A stretch of DNA of 64,000 nt from JAIQFL01 sp035295745 (lineage in GTDB: Bacteria > Acidobacteriota > Terriglobia > Bryobacterales > Bryobacteraceae), in the NCBI GenBank assembly GCA_035295745.1, contig DATGIL010000042.1:62001-126000 (forward strand), in the 5' to 3' direction. Below the pieces are notes generated by a model that saw only the letters and a program-made list of their open reading frames with translations, was not told where the DNA came from and searched no databases. Each line of letters begins with the position of its first letter. Position 1 is the stretch's first letter. Shown here one piece after another: positions 26,963 to 35,606 of this stretch. A program made the position numbers and the translations under genes.

Positions 26963-28438
26963 TTACGCCTTTTTGAGAATCTCTCCTTTCCGTTCCACTG
27001 CTTTTGTAGAACCCGGTGCTAACGGGACCCAGAAGTCGGCTGGCGCGAGCTTGCATTCTTCCACCATGTCGAGCGCATACTCGCACCGTCCGAGGTCCGC
27101 CGGGCCCGAATTGTTGGTGCCAAAAGTAAATCTACATCCAGCCTGCTTCGCCATTTTGATAAACGAGGCGCTTGGCAGTTTGTATCGATTGTTGATCTCG
27201 ATCGCCACGCCGTTCTGCACCGCGGCCTCGATTACCTTGCGCCGCCGCGCCTCCGTCCACAGCGACTCGTAATCCTTCGAGATCGCATCCGGCAGGTACG
27301 TAGGATTCACATAGATGTCCACGGGCTCGCGTTGCAGAATGCCCACCGCGCGGTCCACCAAGGTATCCATGAACTCCTGGGGGTCGGCAATCGTCCCCAC
27401 CTCTTCCGGAATCCACGTTCGCATGCGCTTTCCGCGACTATCGGTCCACGTCATCGAATCGGTAAAAACGTAGTCGAACTCGGCCACTGCGCGGCGGGAA
27501 AACATGTTCACCCACTCGCGGCCCTCCGCCTGCATCGCAGCGAATACCGGCAGTCCTTTCAAGCTGGCGATATAGTCGTGCGCCGCGACATCGGTCGTCA
27601 CCGGCTGACCCTGTCCGCAGTTCACCGCCAGCCCGTATTGAATCCCGTCGTGGAGTGACTTTGCGAGAGCCGCTTCCACCGAAAGACCGCCTTTGGGGTG
27701 CACGTGCAGATCCAGCATCGGGACACCGCGCGACCCTTGATCGAGGATTCGTTTCAACACCGTGTCCGGCGCGGACGTCTCCTCGAGATGCACATCCGGT
27801 AATGGGCGAACGCGCACGCTGCGAAACGCGACCTTCGACGCGACATCATGGCACTGCAAAGCAATCGTCCCATGCCCCAGATGGCGTTCTTTTTCCATCC
27901 CGTTCGCAGGCACCCAGGCTGGAGTCGGCTCGAGGTAATCCACGGTCTTCATTCCGTTCAGCCACACCTCCACGCGTTTTCCGCTCACTTGAATGCGAAT
28001 CCGAAACCATTCGTCATCCGCCACGTATTGGCGATAGATGTTGCGTAGATTGTAGAGCGAAGCCGTTTTCTTCCACTCGCCCGGTTGGGTGTTGTTGATT
28101 TGCACTTCGAATCCGCGCCCGGGCCAGCCAGTGTCCTGGTACACCGTGTGGAAGTAGATTCCCGAATTACAGTGAGGACGGGTCATGACTTCGGCTTCCA
28201 GCTCGAAGTTTCGAAAGTCCGCGCCTCCCGCAGGACCTTCATAGAACAGGTGGCACATCGGCCCATCGGCCCGCAGCAACCCGTCGGATACACTCCAGGA
28301 GCTTAGATTTCCCTGAGGCCGCCAGCCCTCGAGGCTCCTGCCGTTGAAAAGCTCTACCCAGCCGCGATCCTGCGCCGCAATCGGTGCGGCGGCCATCGTG
28401 CCCAGGAATCCTCTTCGCGAAATGTTGTATGCACGCAT
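26963..28438 (-). CDS. Tat-exported DUF1080 (LamG-like) and PHP-like fusion protein
   Basis: 491 residues from the ATG at 28438. The leader ISRRGFLGTMAAAPIAA carries a twin-arginine motif. Residues about 25-215 are a DUF1080/3-keto-disaccharide hydrolase domain (ELFNGRSLEGWRP, NSGIYFHTVYQDTGWPG, GHGTIALQCHD), a concanavalin-like beta sandwich. Residues about 235-490 begin with MLDLHVHPKGG, an HxH metal motif, and run through a barrel-like region ending in FTFGTNNSGPADLG, as in PHP or amidohydrolase-type phosphoesterases. Likely an exported carbohydrate-acting enzyme; the combination is uncommon. Confidence 0.75.
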   Translation of the reverse strand: MRAYNISRRGFLGTMAAAPIAAQDRGWVELFNGRSLEGWRPQGNLSSWSVSDGLLRADGPMCHLFYEGPAGGADFRNFELEAEVMTRPHCNSGIYFHTVYQDTGWPGRGFEVQINNTQPGEWKKTASLYNLRNIYRQYVADDEWFRIRIQVSGKRVEVWLNGMKTVDYLEPTPAWVPANGMEKERHLGHGTIALQCHDVASKVAFRSVRVRPLPDVHLEETSAPDTVLKRILDQGSRGVPMLDLHVHPKGGLSVEAALAKSLHDGIQYGLAVNCGQGQPVTTDVAAHDYIASLKGLPVFAAMQAEGREWVNMFSRRAVAEFDYVFTDSMTWTDSRGKRMRTWIPEEVGTIADPQEFMDTLVDRAVGILQREPVDIYVNPTYLPDAISKDYESLWTEARRRKVIEAAVQNGVAIEINNRYKLPSASFIKMAKQAGCRFTFGTNNSGPADLGRCEYALDMVEECKLAPADFWVPLAPGSTKAVERKGEILKKA

Positions 28439-28626
28439 AAACGCCTGCCTCGCCACGCGCGGCGAGTACCTCCAGTCTAACCGTGGGCGGCCGCAGGGGG
28501 TAACTTACTAGTACTGAACGGATTTATGCGGAACGGAACAGTCCAAAAGATCTGTCCGTTTTCGGGACGGAATCGCACATGGGCTGTATCTGCCGGAGTT
28601 ATTATGTTGTCAGAGGAGAATCATAA

Positions 28627-28932
28627 ATGGCACGAGACTCAGGGAACAATGCGGACCTTTTAAACGCGGCATTAATCGGATATCAAGTCCAACGCGACCG
28701 CATCTCAGTGCTTATCGCAGACATACAAAATCAATTGGGCCACCGCGGCCCAGGGCGCAGAAAGGCTACCCCGGAGGGAGGAGCCGCAGTTGCCGTGGCC
28801 GCTAAGGCACAGGCTGAACCGAAGCGGAAACGTCGCTTATCCGCAGCCGGAAAGGCCCGGATAGTCGCCGCTACCAAGGCCCGATGGGAGGCTTACCGCC
28901 AAGCCAAAGCAGCCGGAAAGAAGGTCGGGTAG
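28627..28932 (+). CDS. Small basic protein with lysine-rich C-terminal helix
   Basis: 101 residues, AGGAGA seven bases before the ATG. The N-terminal 40 residues form a likely coiled-coil-like helix (YQVQRDRISVLIADIQNQL), followed by a GRRKATPEGG linker, an Ala-rich stretch and KRKRRLSAAGKARIVAATKA-RWEAYRQ. The last part is a recurrent basic motif in bacterial nucleoid-like or uncharacterised small proteins. It lies six bases upstream of the alarmone hydrolase gene and is likely cotranscribed. Possible nucleic-acid binding; not proven. Confidence 0.6.
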   Translation: MARDSGNNADLLNAALIGYQVQRDRISVLIADIQNQLGHRGPGRRKATPEGGAAVAVAAKAQAEPKRKRRLSAAGKARIVAATKARWEAYRQAKAAGKKVG

Positions 28933-28938
28933 AGTTGC

Positions 28939-29502
28939 ATGGCTGGCACGAATCCAGTCTGCCTTTCGCCGGTGCAGCGGATCCTTGGCGCTGTTCAATT
29001 TGCGGCACAGAAACACATGACGCAAAAACGGAAAGGCATGATGGGGGAGCCGTATATCAACCATCTGCTGGAAGTCGCCGGACTGATCGCCGAAAGCAGT
29101 GAGGACCTCGACGAAAACCTGATCGTTGCCGCTCTGCTGCACGATACGGTGGAAGATACTCGCACCACCTACGAAGAGGTTCGAGAGAAGTTTGGCGATG
29201 ATGTGGCCGGCCTGGTGGCTGAGGTCACGGATGATAAGTCCCTTCCGAAAGCCACGCGTAAGCAGTTGCAGATCGATAATGCTCCGCACAAGTCGACGCG
29301 TGCAGCCACCATCAAACTGGCCGATAAGATCTCCAATTTGCGCGCGATTCTCGCCAGCCCTCCCGCGGATTGGAGCGTGCAACGCCAGCGTGAGTACTTC
29401 GAATGGGCCAAGCGGGTGGTAGATGGACTGCCACCCGCCAACGCCATCTTGAAGGCCGAGTTCGAGAAGACTCACGCGCGACTCGACGAACTCGGCTCGT
29501 GA
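28939..29502 (+). CDS. Small alarmone hydrolase, MESH1/SpoT HD-domain type
   Basis: 187 residues, one HD domain only. The metal residues are His of YINHLLEVAGLI, the HD pair in AALLHDTVEDTRTT, and the later Asp in KLADKISNLRAI, matching the hydrolase domain of SpoT and metazoan-type MESH1. RelA/SpoT synthetase and TGS-ACT domains are absent, so the protein would only degrade (p)ppGpp or a related nucleotide (some MESH1 proteins hydrolyse NADPH). A full-length Rel is probably elsewhere in the genome. Coupled to the small basic protein upstream. Confidence 0.85.
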   Translation: MAGTNPVCLSPVQRILGAVQFAAQKHMTQKRKGMMGEPYINHLLEVAGLIAESSEDLDENLIVAALLHDTVEDTRTTYEEVREKFGDDVAGLVAEVTDDKSLPKATRKQLQIDNAPHKSTRAATIKLADKISNLRAILASPPADWSVQRQREYFEWAKRVVDGLPPANAILKAEFEKTHARLDELGS

Positions 29503-29511
29503 CCGGACGCC

Positions 29512-30429
29512 CTACATTTCCAAACCGAAGTGAACGTGATCGAGTATTTTCTCGGCGGCAGTCGGCTTGTGGTCCAGTTCGCGATTGTGGCGCTTGCCGT
29601 AGACATAGTCGCCGATGAACCAGCCCATCGCCGATCCGGCCATCACATCACCAGGAAAATGCTGCCGCGCGCCCACTCGAGACACCACTACCGTGCCCGC
29701 CAAAGCATAAGCCAGAATCGGCACGATTCTCGGGTGGGGATATTGATGCGCAATCACAGAAGCCATCGTCCAGGTGTTGATCGCGTGCCCAGAGGGGAAA
29801 CTGGAATTCCAGCGGCCGTTGGGACTGTCTTCGAAGTGCCCTGCTCCGCCGTTTTCCAGCGGGCGTGCGCGATCCGCGGCCAGTTTGACGGCCTCCGCCA
29901 CAAGATTACTGTCGATCAGCGCCTCGAAACAGAGCAGGCCGGTCTCGCGGAACCGCTGGTCGTGCAGAGGAGTGCCCACCAGGTAAAAGGCCGCGCTCGC
30001 CGGAATCAGCGTATAAGCCGAGCCGAAGCGCGAGCCCCAGGTACTCACGGAAATCTGGCTCGATGAGTTCGGCAGCACGGTCACCGAGTGGCGATCCGTG
30101 GCGACGAGTGCGGCCGTCGCGCCGCCGAAGATCACCCAGAACTTTACGTCCTGTTTCGCGGTATGCAACGGACTCGTCCAGATCGCCTTCTGATCCTGCA
30201 GGATATACCGCGGCATCCGTACAAACGGGTGGAGATAGCCCGTCTCGTTCCAGATGTCTTTCTGTTTGATAGCCGGCTGCCCCGGCTTCACCTCGATTGC
30301 CGAGCGTTGGGCATCCTGCTCTGAAGAAGCTTGCTGCTCCGCGGGAGGGTTGGAATTGTCTGTCTGAGCCGTCTGCCCGGAGGCTATCCCAATCCAAAGT
30401 AGAAATGAGACCGTCGCCGCCATCTTCAT
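29512..30429 (-). CDS. PAP2-superfamily phosphatase, exported
   Basis: 305 residues with a signal peptide (MKMAATVSFLLWIGIASG). The three phosphatase motifs are present in order: KLAADRARPLENGG (KxxxxxxRP), FPSGHAINTW (PSGH) and SRVGARQHFPGDVMAGSAMG (SRxxxxxHxxxD), at about residues 190-275. Enzymes of this family dephosphorylate lipid phosphates such as undecaprenyl or phosphatidate phosphate, or act as acid phosphatases. A Pro/Gln-rich linker follows the leader. The 3' end is nine bases from the convergent alarmone hydrolase. Confidence 0.8.
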   Translation of the reverse strand: MKMAATVSFLLWIGIASGQTAQTDNSNPPAEQQASSEQDAQRSAIEVKPGQPAIKQKDIWNETGYLHPFVRMPRYILQDQKAIWTSPLHTAKQDVKFWVIFGGATAALVATDRHSVTVLPNSSSQISVSTWGSRFGSAYTLIPASAAFYLVGTPLHDQRFRETGLLCFEALIDSNLVAEAVKLAADRARPLENGGAGHFEDSPNGRWNSSFPSGHAINTWTMASVIAHQYPHPRIVPILAYALAGTVVVSRVGARQHFPGDVMAGSAMGWFIGDYVYGKRHNRELDHKPTAAEKILDHVHFGLEM

Positions 30430-30558
30430 TCCGTCATCACCCCGGAAGCCTCATGCACGCAAGTCGCCGTTGCGCGTCTCGGCCGTGACGCGCGAACTTC
30501 GATTCGTCAGAAATGGAACGAAACGTCTCGTTGGCAGGCGCCTTGCAATGCGTTAGGT

Positions 30559-31206
30559 ATGAGCGCTCACAAGGGGTCGAAGAGGGGGACAGCGGGTGCC
30601 GGGCTTTTTTTCTTCGGGCTATTCGCAGCGAGCCAGGGTGGGTTGGCACAAAGCAATAGCGCAGACCGGCTGATGGTCGATCCCATACCCGCAATCAAGC
30701 CGTTCTATATTCCGATGACGGAACAGGAGCGGTTGCACCAATACTTCAAGGACACGCTCAATCCAACTGCGCTCTTGAGCGCCGGTGCGGCCGCGGGGAT
30801 TGGCCAGTGGCGAAACCGGCCCGAGAATTGGGGACTGGGGGCGGAAGGGTACAGCAGGCGGCTGGCCAGCGCTTTCACCGAACACTTTGAACGCGAGACC
30901 TTATTGTTCGGCCTGTCGAGCGCGTTTCACGAGGACAATCGTTACGTGCCGTCCGGACTTTCCAGCAAAGGCGGCCGGGTCGCGTATGCCGTGAAGAGTA
31001 CCTTCACAGCTCGCCATAACGACGGAACCCGTCACGTTTCCTTCTCACGACTGGCAGCATTTGCAGGTGCCGCCGCGCTTTCCCGCTTGTGGCAACCCGC
31101 TGGGTATCGCGGAGTTCGCAGTGGACTTGCCAATTTGAGCACTTCCGTATCGGTAGCGGTTGGCTTCAACGTGGCCCGCGAGTTTCTGCCGCAGATCATC
31201 CACTGA
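30559..31206 (+). CDS. Exported protein of unknown function
   Basis: 215 residues with a clear leader (TAGAGLFFFGLFAASQGGLA). The mature part contains LNPTALLSAGAAAGIGQWRN, RLASAFTEHFERETLLFGL and SAFHEDNRYVPSG, a pattern seen in recurrent Acidobacteria exported proteins of unknown function, and ends VAVGFNVAREFLPQIIH. Alternating hydrophobic strands near the C terminus could be membrane or barrel segments. Its stop lies 14 bases before the likely start of the ABC exporter, so the two may be coexpressed. Confidence 0.6.
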   Translation: MSAHKGSKRGTAGAGLFFFGLFAASQGGLAQSNSADRLMVDPIPAIKPFYIPMTEQERLHQYFKDTLNPTALLSAGAAAGIGQWRNRPENWGLGAEGYSRRLASAFTEHFERETLLFGLSSAFHEDNRYVPSGLSSKGGRVAYAVKSTFTARHNDGTRHVSFSRLAAFAGAAALSRLWQPAGYRGVRSGLANLSTSVSVAVGFNVAREFLPQIIH

Positions 31207-31220
31207 ACTGGACCGCGGAA

Positions 31221-33008
31221 GTGGAGAGGCAATTGGAAAATCTGAAGATCGAGCTGTTGCGCCCGCACTGGAAGGCCCTCTGCGTGGGCTTTCTGGCCGT
31301 GGTTGGAGAGACCGTTACCGACCTGCTGCAGCCGTGGCCGCTGAAGTTCGTATTCGACTTCGTGTTGAAGTCGCAATCAGTTTCCGGGCATGGCTGGCTC
31401 AACCACGTTGTCCTCAGCGCCGTGGGCACCGACAAACTGGCCGTACTGAAGTTTGCCGCCATCGCCTCCCTGGCCATCGCGGTGGCTGGCGCGCTTTGCT
31501 CGTACACCGAAAAGTACCTCACCACCAGCATCGGCCAGTGGGTGATGCACGATTTGCGGTTGAAGCTCTATTCGCACGTGCAGAGGCTCTCGTTGGGCTA
31601 TCACGACCACAAGCAGACCGGAGACTTGATCAGCCGCGTAACCAGCGACATCGACGCGGTGCAGAGCTTCATCGCATCGGGGCTGCTGGGAGCCTTGATC
31701 AACAGCCTGACACTCGTGGGAATGCCGCTGGTGATGTTCTACATCAACTGGCGCTTCACTTTGATCGCGCTGTCCGTGGCGCCGTTCTTGTTCGTCGTCA
31801 TCTACACCTACACCCGGCGGATCAAAAAGGCCTCACGGGACGTCCGCAAAAAGGAAGGCGAGATCGTCTCGGTGATCCAGGAAGTGCTCACCTCTATCCG
31901 CGTCGTCAAGGCATTCGCGCGGGAAGATTATGAGCAAAAACGGCTCGAAGAAGAGAGCCTGGAGAGCGTGGAGATCGCCCTTAAGGCGCGCAGCCTGAAG
32001 GCCAAGCTGTCGCCGATCGTCGAGATCATCGTCGCCATAGGCACTGCCATGGTGCTTTGGTTCGGCGTGCGCATGGTCCTGAACGGCGGCCTGTCCGCAG
32101 GCTCGCTGATCGTATTCATCTTCTACCTGGAAAAAATGTACAAGCCGATGCAAGAACTCTCGAAGATGACGGATTCCTATTCCAAGGCGATGGTGGGCTA
32201 TGAGCGCATCATCGACGTCCTCGAGACCAAGCGGGATGTGAAGGACATGCCCCGCGCGATCCCCGCTCCGCGATTCCAGGGACGAATCGAGTTCGATAAG
32301 GTGACGTTCGGTTATGAGCCCAAGCAGCCGGTCTTGCGTGACATGAGTTTTTGCATCGAACGCGGGCGGGTGGCCGCTCTGGTCGGACCGACCGGCGCCG
32401 GAAAGACCTCGATCATCAGCCTCATCCCGCGCTTTTACGATCCCAGCTCCGGGGTGGTCAAGATCGACGGGCAGGATGTTCGTCGCTTCACCCAGCAGTC
32501 GCTGCGCCGCCAGATCAGCCTGGTCTTGCAGGAGACTCTGCTGTTTCACGGCCCCGTATGGAGCAACATCGCGTACGGGAAACCTGGTGCGACACGTTCC
32601 GAAATACTACGTGCTGCGGAGTTGGCCAATGCGCATGAGTTTATCGCGAAGATGCCGCAGGGGTACGACACGATTCTCGGTGAACGCGGCGTGACTCTCT
32701 CCGGAGGGCAGCGCCAACGCATTGCCATCGCGCGCGCCGTCATTCGAAACTCCCCGATCCTGATTCTCGACGAGCCCAGTTCCGGCCTGGACGCAGCTTC
32801 CGAGCACCTGGTATTCGAGGCTCTGAATCGCCTGATGGAAGGGAAGACTTCGATCGTGATCGCCCATCGCCTCTCCACGATCCGCACGGCGGACATCATT
32901 CTGGTGGTGAATGAGGGGCGAATCGTAGAGCAGGGTACGCACGAACAGTTGATGCAGTCGAGCGGGCTTTACTCGGAATTACACGATCTGCAGTTTCGCG
33001 AGGCTTAG
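31221..33008 (+). CDS. ABC exporter half-transporter (MsbA type)
   Basis: 595 residues from the GTG at 31221; a longer frame overlaps the previous gene in another frame. The membrane domain (about 20-310, six helices) is followed by the nucleotide-binding domain: Walker A GPTGAGKTS, signature LSGGQRQRIAIARA, Walker B ILILDEPSSGLD and the H-loop IVIAHRLST. Homodimers of this class export lipids, peptides or drugs across the inner membrane using ATP. The substrate is not predictable. Confidence 0.88.
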   Translation: MERQLENLKIELLRPHWKALCVGFLAVVGETVTDLLQPWPLKFVFDFVLKSQSVSGHGWLNHVVLSAVGTDKLAVLKFAAIASLAIAVAGALCSYTEKYLTTSIGQWVMHDLRLKLYSHVQRLSLGYHDHKQTGDLISRVTSDIDAVQSFIASGLLGALINSLTLVGMPLVMFYINWRFTLIALSVAPFLFVVIYTYTRRIKKASRDVRKKEGEIVSVIQEVLTSIRVVKAFAREDYEQKRLEEESLESVEIALKARSLKAKLSPIVEIIVAIGTAMVLWFGVRMVLNGGLSAGSLIVFIFYLEKMYKPMQELSKMTDSYSKAMVGYERIIDVLETKRDVKDMPRAIPAPRFQGRIEFDKVTFGYEPKQPVLRDMSFCIERGRVAALVGPTGAGKTSIISLIPRFYDPSSGVVKIDGQDVRRFTQQSLRRQISLVLQETLLFHGPVWSNIAYGKPGATRSEILRAAELANAHEFIAKMPQGYDTILGERGVTLSGGQRQRIAIARAVIRNSPILILDEPSSGLDAASEHLVFEALNRLMEGKTSIVIAHRLSTIRTADIILVVNEGRIVEQGTHEQLMQSSGLYSELHDLQFREA

Positions 33009-33018
33009 CTCAAAGGAG

Positions 33019-33345
33019 TCGCTTGCTCACGCGCGCGGCTCGTACGCTACGCAAATCCGTTGCGAGCCGCGCGCGTCAGCAAGCGATCATGAAATGGTGA
33101 GGGCGGAGTGTTCCCTCACTTCTCGTGGCTCGTAACGAGCAGTTTTGTTTTGGTAGTAGGCAAGAACACTCCCTTACGGTCGTGGCTCGTTGTGAGCCGC
33201 GCGTAAGCAAGCGATTCCCGATTGCCCGAAAAGCACTCCCCTACGGTCGTGGCTCGTTGTGAGCCGCGCGTAAGCAAGCGATGTCCCGATCGCTCCGGAA
33301 ATCACTCCCTCACTTGTCGTGGCGGCTCGCAAGGGAGCGAACACT
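33019..33345. repeat. Dispersed palindromic repeat, copy 2, with a 24-bp-arm hairpin
   Basis: 33019-33042 and 33063-33086 are inverted arms of 24 bp with one mismatch and a 20-base loop, built from CGCTTGCTcACGCGCGCGGC modules. Two further units with core ACTCCCTTACGGTCGTGGCT-CGTTGTGAGCC start at 33168 and 33235, and partial units at about 33111 and 33302. The block fills the whole 337-bp gap between two convergent genes. The hairpin lies ten bases behind the ABC exporter stop codon and could act as a bidirectional terminator or mRNA-stabilising stem. Confidence 0.85.
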
Positions 33346-34347
33346 CTACAAGTCGGTGAGTGCTCCGATGCGCTTCCGCACCACTTCCGTAAAGCCTTCT
33401 ACCTGCGCCGGTGTATATCCAGCCGAACGAAATGCATCGCGAAGCTGATTCTGCGACAGGTGTGACAGCAACTCGCCCATCCATCGTGCATCTTCGCGCG
33501 GAATCCGATGGCCGATCGACTCCAGTCCGATGCGCCGGAAATACTCCTTAGGATTTACGATGCAGACCCACTTCGGCCGGCCGGGAACGCGAAAATCCAC
33601 CAGATTGTCGGTCACGTCGCGGACGAACTTCGATTCCTCATATGTGGTCAGATTGCCCTTGGTTTTTTCAGGCGGCCACGAGCGCCCATCGGTTCCGAAG
33701 CTCGCTCCGAGATCGCTCACCATGTATACCCGCTCCGCTCCGATACGGTAGACCGCGTTGTTTTCGTCTTTCAGGTCCCAGTTATTGACCACCGCCATCA
33801 TTACTTTCAAGCCATTGATCTCGCGCGTGCCCACGAACGGGTTGTCCTTCCACTGCCAAGTGCCTTCCTTTTTATTGGCCTTGATCTCTCGCTTCAGGCG
33901 CACATTGTGCACGGTTCCATCCGGCGAGATCAACTTGCGTCCCCGGTGTAAGCGCTCGGGCAACCCTTGGATCTGCATCGTAGCGAGAAAGTAGTCTTCA
34001 TTGGTGAAATAGCCGGCCGCCCAGACCAACCGCGAGGCAACCGTCTCCGGACGAGCCTCCAGCCCCAATTTCACTTTCCACTCGACTCCGTCGGCGTCCT
34101 TGACCACGAACTTGGGATTTGTGCCGTCGAGATCCTCTTTTACGAAAGTGAAGGCGCCGTGCGGCTGATGCTCGCGGCCTCCCGGTCCATAGAAAAGATC
34201 GCGGGATGCCAGATCCGTGGGATTCCGCCAAATCACCACGGTTTCGCTGCCGGCGGCATCCGCTTTCCCCGCCTTGTCGTGTGCCACGATCGGATAGCCG
34301 ATCGCGACTGCCAGAACGCCCACCAACGAAATCTTTTTCACAGTCAT
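33346..34347 (-). CDS. Exported protein with a protein-kinase-like catalytic loop
   Basis: 333 residues, signal peptide about 1-23. Kinase-like landmarks in order: a Lys in EWKVKLG (Lys93), an acidic helix (RPETVASRLVWAAGY), then VVNNWDLKDENN with Asp191 and Asn196 spaced as in the canonical DLKPEN loop, and MVSDLGASFG (Asp212-Leu-Gly) in the position of DFG. Lys93 to Asp191 is 98 residues, close to the usual kinase spacing. No glycine-rich loop is obvious. FAM20/HipA-like or PI3K-like kinases are the nearest concepts; I do not recognise a named family. Substrate unknown. Confidence 0.6.
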   Translation of the reverse strand: MTVKKISLVGVLAVAIGYPIVAHDKAGKADAAGSETVVIWRNPTDLASRDLFYGPGGREHQPHGAFTFVKEDLDGTNPKFVVKDADGVEWKVKLGLEARPETVASRLVWAAGYFTNEDYFLATMQIQGLPERLHRGRKLISPDGTVHNVRLKREIKANKKEGTWQWKDNPFVGTREINGLKVMMAVVNNWDLKDENNAVYRIGAERVYMVSDLGASFGTDGRSWPPEKTKGNLTTYEESKFVRDVTDNLVDFRVPGRPKWVCIVNPKEYFRRIGLESIGHRIPREDARWMGELLSHLSQNQLRDAFRSAGYTPAQVEGFTEVVRKRIGALTDL

Positions 34348-34451
34348 AAAGTCCTGGTCCCTCCGAACGGAGTCTTACCTGCACATTGAATTAGCAGGAC
34401 GCATGCCACCGTACGAGAACAGGCACGACAGCCGAGAGGGGGAGTAGGGCG

Positions 34452-35606
34452 GTGCGACTATTGATCCAGCCAAAGGATGGCGTTTTGCCGATCGTGAAAG
34501 CGATCGCCAGCGCCAAAAGTAGCGTCGAGATCGTCATTTTCCGATTCGATCAGAGAGAGGTGGAACGGGCGCTGGCGAATGCGGTCAGCCGGGGCATATT
34601 TGTGCATGCCTTGATCGCCCACACCAACCGTGCGGGCGAAGAGGGTTTACGGAAACTGGAGATGCGGCTGCTGGCGGCGGGGGTGACCGTGGCGCGAACG
34701 GCCGACGATCTGGTCCGCTACCACGACAAGTACCTGATTATCGATCACCGCGAGCTTTACCTGCTCGCATTCAACTACACTCACCTGGACATCGAGCACA
34801 GCCGAAGCTTCGGCATCGTGACGCGCAGCCGAGAACTGGTTCGCGAGGCGATGAAATTGTTCGAAGCCGACACCAAGCGCCATCCCTATGAGCCGGGGCT
34901 GGACGCGTTTGTGGTGAGTCCGGTTAACGCCAGGCAACAACTCGCCAAGCTGATCGCATCCGCCCACAAGGAGCTAATCATCTACGACCCGAAAATCAGC
35001 GATCCGGCGATGATGAATGCCCTTGCAGCGCGCGCCAAAGCAGGTGTCAGTATCAGGATCCTGGGACAGTTGACCCGCAGGATTCCGGGTGTCTCGGTCC
35101 GCAAGCTGCGCCAGATCCGCCTGCATACCCGCACCATTGTGCGGGACAATCACGTGGCCTTCATCGGCAGCCAGAGCTTGCGGGCGCTGGAACTCGACGA
35201 GCGGCGGGAGACGGGTGTCGTGTTTCGCTACCCCAACGTCGTGAGTCAACTGGTGCGCACGTTCGATGAGGATTGGGCCGGCGCTGAACAGGCCGAGGAG
35301 CAAGCGGCGAAAGACGCCGGAGCGGAACCGGTGGTAAAGCTCGCACGCAAGGTTGCTAAGGCCCTGACCAAGGAATTACCTCCCGTGGCCGCAGTCCTCG
35401 AAGGCGCGGTCCGGGACGTCTTGGGCAACGGTGTCCAAGTGGAACTCGACGCCAAGGAGGTGGAATCGATCGTCAAGGACGCGGTGAAGGCCGCGGTTGC
35501 GGACGCGGTCAGGGATGTAGTGGAAGACGCGGTGGACACTGAAGGGGTCGCCGTTCCCATCGCACCGCCAGCGCAAACTGCGGAAGCCCACGAGGAGGCG
35601 GAATGA
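34452..35606 (+). CDS. Phospholipase D-like (HKD) protein with long amphipathic tail
   Basis: 384 residues from a GTG start. Two PLD half-domains: the first has a full HxKxxxxD motif (YHDKYLIIDHREL, about residue 95), the second has HTRTIVRDNHVAFIGSQS with Arg in place of the Lys, followed by a GSxS-like step. No signal peptide. Residues about 280-384 form an unusual Ala/Val/Lys/Asp tail with helical repeats (AVKAAVADAVRDVVEDAV). The PLD fold hydrolyses phosphodiesters or synthesises cardiolipin-type lipids. First gene of a three-gene operon. Confidence 0.8.
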   Translation: MRLLIQPKDGVLPIVKAIASAKSSVEIVIFRFDQREVERALANAVSRGIFVHALIAHTNRAGEEGLRKLEMRLLAAGVTVARTADDLVRYHDKYLIIDHRELYLLAFNYTHLDIEHSRSFGIVTRSRELVREAMKLFEADTKRHPYEPGLDAFVVSPVNARQQLAKLIASAHKELIIYDPKISDPAMMNALAARAKAGVSIRILGQLTRRIPGVSVRKLRQIRLHTRTIVRDNHVAFIGSQSLRALELDERRETGVVFRYPNVVSQLVRTFDEDWAGAEQAEEQAAKDAGAEPVVKLARKVAKALTKELPPVAAVLEGAVRDVLGNGVQVELDAKEVESIVKDAVKAAVADAVRDVVEDAVDTEGVAVPIAPPAQTAEAHEEAE

